A DNA stretch of 10,341 nucleotides from an uncultured Prevotellaceae bacterium. Its GTDB lineage: Bacteria > Bacteroidota > Bacteroidia > Bacteroidales > Muribaculaceae. The DNA is taken from the NCBI GenBank assembly GCA_937896015.1, contig CALBLR010000063.1:1-10341 (forward strand), in the 5' to 3' direction. Below the pieces are notes generated by a model. The model saw only the letters and a program-made list of their open reading frames with translations, was not told where the DNA came from and searched no databases. The translations under genes were made by a program, and so were the position numbers. The stretch's first letter is position 1; each line of letters opens with the position of its first letter. Shown in pieces: positions 6,998 through 10,341 of the stretch.

Positions 6998-9421
6998 CTA
7001 AAATTTATGCGTTAAACTCACCGAAGGCATAAACGGGAACGGGCACACACCCTTCAGCACCATTTTGCCATTGTGATAGCCCACATACACATTGCTCACG
7101 TTGTAGTGGTTGTAAACGTTATATATGCCCAGGCCTATCGAGCTCTCGCCATAGCGGCTAAGGATTTTGAGCGACGCGTTCAGGTCGAGGTGGTGGGTGT
7201 CGGGCAGTTTGAAATCGTTGATGTCGCGATAAGTCTGGTAGGGGTTGGCCGGCACTTCCTCGCCACTGAAGTCGTAAGCAAACAGATCGGTATTGCCAGG
7301 CAACACATACGGCCCTATGCCATGCATAAAGTAGCCATACATGTAGCGCGGCTGGCCGTTGATGTACTCATAAAGGCGCGGACTGTAGACCACCACATAG
7401 GGCACCGAACCGCGGCGCCCCGTTTGATAGGACCACGCGGCGCTGAGGTCGAGACTAAGCCGGTGCGACAGCCTGAAGCTGTGGCTCAGGTTCACCGACA
7501 CATTGTTGCGATGGTCGGCCGAGGCATAGAAGTCGCGCCCGCCGTTCAGCTCCTCGCCGGGGCGGTTGAACGAGCGCAGCGACTTCGACCATGTGTAGCT
7601 CACCCACCCTGTGGTGGCACCCACCTTGCGCTCCACCAGCAGCTCCACGCCATAGCTGCGTCCGCCGCCAATGGCCACAATGTCGCGCCAGTTGCGGTTG
7701 GCCACGAAATAGGTGGCGCCGTCGCGGTATTCAAGCACATTGTCGAGCGTCTTGTAGTAGCCCTCAACGGCCACGTCGAAGCCGTGCCAGCTGTAGTTGA
7801 GCCCCGCGCCATAGATGTTGCTGGTCATGAGCGGCACATCCTTGGTGACCGGCACCCAGATGTCGCTGGGCATCACCAGGCTGTTGGTGGTGAGGCGGTG
7901 AATGCCTTGCGACATTCTGGCATACGACAGCTTCAGGGCCAGCGGCTCGGCCAGCTTGAAGCGCACCGAGGCGCGCGGTTCAAGCGCAAGATAGGTCTTT
8001 TGGTCAACGAAATATGAGCTTAGCCTGAGGCCGTAGTTCAGTTTCAGCCAGCGCGCTATGGTATAGTCGTCTTCGGCATAGGCCGAAAGGCCGTTGACCC
8101 ACATGCTGGTGCCGCTCTCGTAGTCGAGGCTGCTGTGCTGCGTGTTGTAGTAGTCGCTGGCCGGGCCGGGAAGCTCCACATTCCAGTTCAGGCCGCCCTT
8201 GAATTGCTGCTCAAAGTTGTCCTTCACCACATGGGTGGTGGGCTTCAGCCACTGCTTCGACAGCTTAGCGCCATACCGCACCACATGCCGCCGGCCGACG
8301 TTGAGCACGGCGTCGGCCGTGAGGGCCAAATCCTGCACGCCCGAGTGGTTGGATATGCTGCTGCTCATGCTGTTGAGGTAGTACAGCCTATACACATCAT
8401 CGATGCGGTTGAGGTAGCGCACCGAGCTGGTGAGGTTGTACATATACTGGCTGTAGCTGAGGTTCACATTAAGGCGGTGCCGCGGAGTGACAAACGACGT
8501 AAGGTAGAGGCTGGCAAGCAGGTTGTTCCAGCTGCTCTCGGTGGTTTCGCTGCGGTTCTCCTCGGTTCTGCTCTGCTCGTCGTCAAACACGTCCAGGTCG
8601 CCAACAGTGTCTTTCACCTTGCGGCTCTCGGATGGCGACTCGTTGTCGACGTCCCTGCCATAGTACACCACCGCCGAGAGCCGGTTGGCCTCGCTGAAGC
8701 GGTGCACGAGTTTGGCTGTAATGTCGTAGTATTCCATATTGGAATATGGCTGCATGGCGTCGGGGTTGTCGTAGAACTTCTTAAGTATGGGGCGGGCCAG
8801 CTTGCTGAAATACGACACGCGTCCCGCCACGTTAAACGAGGTGTGCCCCTTCCATATCGGGCCCTCGGCCTGGATGCGGCTCGACAATATGCCCACACTC
8901 AGCAGGCCGTGGTAGCGGTTGAAGTCGCCGTCCTTAATGCCGATGTCGACCACGCTCGACAGCCGCGAGCCATACCTGGCCGGAAACGCGCCGCGATAGA
9001 AGTTGATGTTCTGCACCATATCGGGGTTGATGGCGCTCACAAATCCGCGCATGTGCTCGGCATTGTAGATGGCCGAGCCGTCGATGGTGATATAGTTCTG
9101 GTCGTAGTCGCCGCCGCGCACAAACAGCCCCGCAGTGCCGTCGCTGCCCGACTGCACCCCGGGAAAGCGCTGTATGGCCTTCAGCACGTCGGGCTCGCTG
9201 AAAAACACAGGCACCGACATTATTTGCTTCTGGCCAAGCGACACCGCGCTCATTTGCGACGAAGCCACGCCGAAATTGCTGCGGCTGCCATACACCACCA
9301 CATTATCAAGGGTTACGCCACGGGCCAGACGGCTGCTGTCGGCGGCGGCAGAAGCCGCATCGGCAGCAGCCATATGAGTCTGGCACGACACAAGCAGTAT
9401 TAGTCCCAACAATGTTCTCAT
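6998..9421 (-). CDS. TonB-dependent outer-membrane receptor without N-terminal regulatory-like domain
   Basis: An 807-residue outer-membrane channel for energised import of a ligand too large or rare for porins; the substrate is unknown. After a short leader the sequence goes directly to VTLDNVVVYGSRSNFG (36-51), then the plug: FFSEPDVLKAIQRFPGVQSGSDG (73-95), LFVRGGDYDQNYITIDG (99-115), YNAEHMRGFVSAINPDMVQNINFYRGAFPARYGSRLSSVVDI. The rest is beta-barrel, rich in alternating aromatic strands, ending SLTHKF with a terminal Phe. This plug type is usual in Bacteroidetes receptors paired with DUF4249 proteins. The usual 80-100 residue carboxypeptidase-regulatory-like domain before the plug is absent. 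The N-terminus contains LLVSC at 9-13, a lipobox-like string, but signal peptidase I cleavage near AAADA (18-22) is more likely. The ATG lies 1 nt after the upstream lipoprotein stop. Confidence 0.93.
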   Translation of the reverse strand: MRTLLGLILLVSCQTHMAAADAASAAADSSRLARGVTLDNVVVYGSRSNFGVASSQMSAVSLGQKQIMSVPVFFSEPDVLKAIQRFPGVQSGSDGTAGLFVRGGDYDQNYITIDGSAIYNAEHMRGFVSAINPDMVQNINFYRGAFPARYGSRLSSVVDIGIKDGDFNRYHGLLSVGILSSRIQAEGPIWKGHTSFNVAGRVSYFSKLARPILKKFYDNPDAMQPYSNMEYYDITAKLVHRFSEANRLSAVVYYGRDVDNESPSESRKVKDTVGDLDVFDDEQSRTEENRSETTESSWNNLLASLYLTSFVTPRHRLNVNLSYSQYMYNLTSSVRYLNRIDDVYRLYYLNSMSSSISNHSGVQDLALTADAVLNVGRRHVVRYGAKLSKQWLKPTTHVVKDNFEQQFKGGLNWNVELPGPASDYYNTQHSSLDYESGTSMWVNGLSAYAEDDYTIARWLKLNYGLRLSSYFVDQKTYLALEPRASVRFKLAEPLALKLSYARMSQGIHRLTTNSLVMPSDIWVPVTKDVPLMTSNIYGAGLNYSWHGFDVAVEGYYKTLDNVLEYRDGATYFVANRNWRDIVAIGGGRSYGVELLVERKVGATTGWVSYTWSKSLRSFNRPGEELNGGRDFYASADHRNNVSVNLSHSFRLSHRLSLDLSAAWSYQTGRRGSVPYVVVYSPRLYEYINGQPRYMYGYFMHGIGPYVLPGNTDLFAYDFSGEEVPANPYQTYRDINDFKLPDTHHLDLNASLKILSRYGESSIGLGIYNVYNHYNVSNVYVGYHNGKMVLKGVCPFPFMPSVSLTHKF

Positions 9422-9422
9422 A

Positions 9423-9998
9423 TCACTTCACCCTTTTGCCGCTGAGCACCACCCTCACATAGGAAGAAGCCATCGAAAAGCCTTTTATGTCGTGTTTTTC
9501 GTCCACTATGACTCTTCCTTTATCGCCATTGATGTCGATGGCCACCACCTTAATAGTGTGAGCAACGTCGATAAAGCTATAATACGGCAAATATATCATT
9601 TTAGCGATAAGTTTTCGCCCCTCTATTTCATAACTATACGTATACCTTTCAAGCCACCCATTAAACTTCATGGTGGAATCGGAGCCAATGCTGTCGGGGA
9701 AAGTATAGTCTGCTACGTCTTTAATTTTGCCTGATATGCGTTTGTTGTCATAGCATATTGCGTATTCGGCTGTCCAATCGTAGTGCGAGAAAGCGCTATC
9801 GCGCAGTTCACGGGTGTATTTCAGGTTGGCGTCAACGAGTTTGCCACTCTCCAAGAATGCCTTACCGTCGCCATCTTGCACGCGGGTGATTTTGCCATCA
9901 TCTCCGCCTCCCGACGGCTCATCGCTGCCGCACGAAACGAATGCCATTACAAAGCATGCCACCACCGCTATCAGGAACAATCTATAAGTTCTCATCAT
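9423..9998 (-). CDS. Lipoprotein of unknown family, 191 residues
   Basis: Not recognised. The N-terminus MMRTYRLFLIAVVACFVMAFVSC is a clear lipoprotein signal with lipidated Cys23, followed by GSDEPSGGGDDGK. A short acidic, glycine-rich tether after the cysteine is characteristic of Bacteroidetes lipoproteins exported to the cell surface, so a surface location is inferred. The remainder is predicted mostly beta by its alternating pattern (for example YSYEIEGRKLIAKMIYLPYYSF and GRVIVDEKHDIKGFSM) and has no catalytic motif that I can see. Its stop TGA is separated by a single base from the receptor ATG, so it belongs to the same translational unit. It may bind the receptor's ligand, which is inference from context. 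The gene is much poorer in GC than the receptor. Start at 9998 or at the adjacent Met codon 9995. Confidence 0.8.
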   Translation of the reverse strand: MMRTYRLFLIAVVACFVMAFVSCGSDEPSGGGDDGKITRVQDGDGKAFLESGKLVDANLKYTRELRDSAFSHYDWTAEYAICYDNKRISGKIKDVADYTFPDSIGSDSTMKFNGWLERYTYSYEIEGRKLIAKMIYLPYYSFIDVAHTIKVVAIDINGDKGRVIVDEKHDIKGFSMASSYVRVVLSGKRVK

Positions 9999-10023
9999 TA
10001 TACATTTTTACAGTTAAACAATA

Positions 10024-10320
10024 TCATAATGTCACTAATGGCTCATACGAGAAAGAACCCATAAATTCGTTAAATTTATTATAGTATCGTACCGACATTT
10101 CATCGGTTGGCATTGTTTTCAACACTTCTTCAGGAATTTGACACGCATCCAGCATTTTCTCCAGCGACTGATATTGAATCCAGTTGGCTGGAGAGGTGAT
10201 AGAGTCGAAAGAAAATGACGGTCCACTTATGGACGTTTGCCCTAATCTTTCTGTCATAACTGCATCCGAGCAAGAGCTCAATGCCAGGCATAGAATGCCT
10301 GTAAATAAGACTTTTCTCAT
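10024..10320 (-). CDS. Small lipoprotein of unknown family, possibly truncated
   Basis: A 98-residue product with a lipoprotein signal, MRKVLFTGILCLALSSC, lipidated Cys17, then SDAVMTE. The segment YQSLEKMLDACQIPEEVLKTMPTDEM (about 49-74) resembles, from memory, the N-terminal part of longer Bacteroidetes proteins with a 'LEEMLxxCQIPExxLKxMxTxEL' pattern. If so, this copy is shortened: it stops at TGA soon after, and no continuation of the pattern is seen in the following bases of any minus-strand frame before the next gene. That comparison is weak and unverified. It ends 25 nt before the next lipoprotein start and is therefore likely the first gene in the window of the four-gene cluster. The gene is AT-richer than the receptor. 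The promoter is not visible, and may lie beyond 10341. Confidence 0.7.
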   Translation of the reverse strand: MRKVLFTGILCLALSSCSDAVMTERLGQTSISGPSFSFDSITSPANWIQYQSLEKMLDACQIPEEVLKTMPTDEMSVRYYNKFNEFMGSFSYEPLVTL

Positions 10321-10341
10321 ATGGGTTTATTTAAGGGTTAT

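Noticed and set aside
7073..8017. Long plus-strand open frame opposite the receptor (also 8135-9403)
   Set aside because: Antisense shadow of the receptor: composition is rich in His, Val and Ala as expected from the reverse of a GC-rich gene, with no domain or start signal.
9383..9421. Receptor as a lipoprotein because of LLVSC at residues 9-13
   Set aside because: Beta-barrel receptors are not lipidated, and the preceding hydrophobic stretch is too short for a normal lipoprotein signal.

Overview
This window looks like chromosome of a member of the Bacteroidales. The evidence is an S7/S12 pair of Bacteroidetes type, Bacteroidetes promoter elements (TTTG, about 20 bp, TAnnTTTG), start codons without Shine-Dalgarno sequences, a Bacteroidetes-type GlmU-like enzyme, and a TonB-dependent receptor paired with a DUF4249 lipoprotein. 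The high GC of most genes would fit a Muribaculaceae or Prevotella-like gut lineage, but genus and species cannot be read from the sequence.

Layout from left to right. (1) 1-1205, minus strand: the start of the str ribosomal operon, with a well-formed promoter at 1174-1205, rpsL (S12), an unusually long 177-bp spacer, and rpsG (S7), which runs off the left edge. (2) 1322-1876, minus: rfbC, a dTDP-sugar epimerase standing without its usual rfbA/B/D partners. (3) 1877-2108: a divergent control region with two back-to-back -7 elements, one for rfbC and one for the gene to the right. (4) 2109-4347, plus: a GlmU-like enzyme followed by asd, together supplying UDP-GlcNAc and the lysine/diaminopimelate branch, and closed by a strong intrinsic terminator at 4374-4419. 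(5) 4440-5780, minus: a secreted protein built of WG repeats. (6) 5781-5960: an intergenic region with a large imperfect inverted repeat (5819-5909). (7) 5961-10320, minus: a compact cluster of four envelope genes, in transcription order a small lipoprotein, a 191-residue lipoprotein, a TonB-dependent receptor and a DUF4249 lipoprotein, with junctions of 25, 1 and 2 nucleotides.

The first two thirds are housekeeping or precursor-synthesis genes. The most distinctive part is the four-gene cluster at the right. It has the architecture of an outer-membrane uptake system with surface lipoproteins, but its substrate is unknown. Its two upstream lipoproteins match no family I recognise and are clearly lower in GC than the receptor. 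The receptor also lacks the N-terminal carboxypeptidase-regulatory-like domain common in its class. I see no CRISPR array, tRNA, rRNA, transposase or phage gene.
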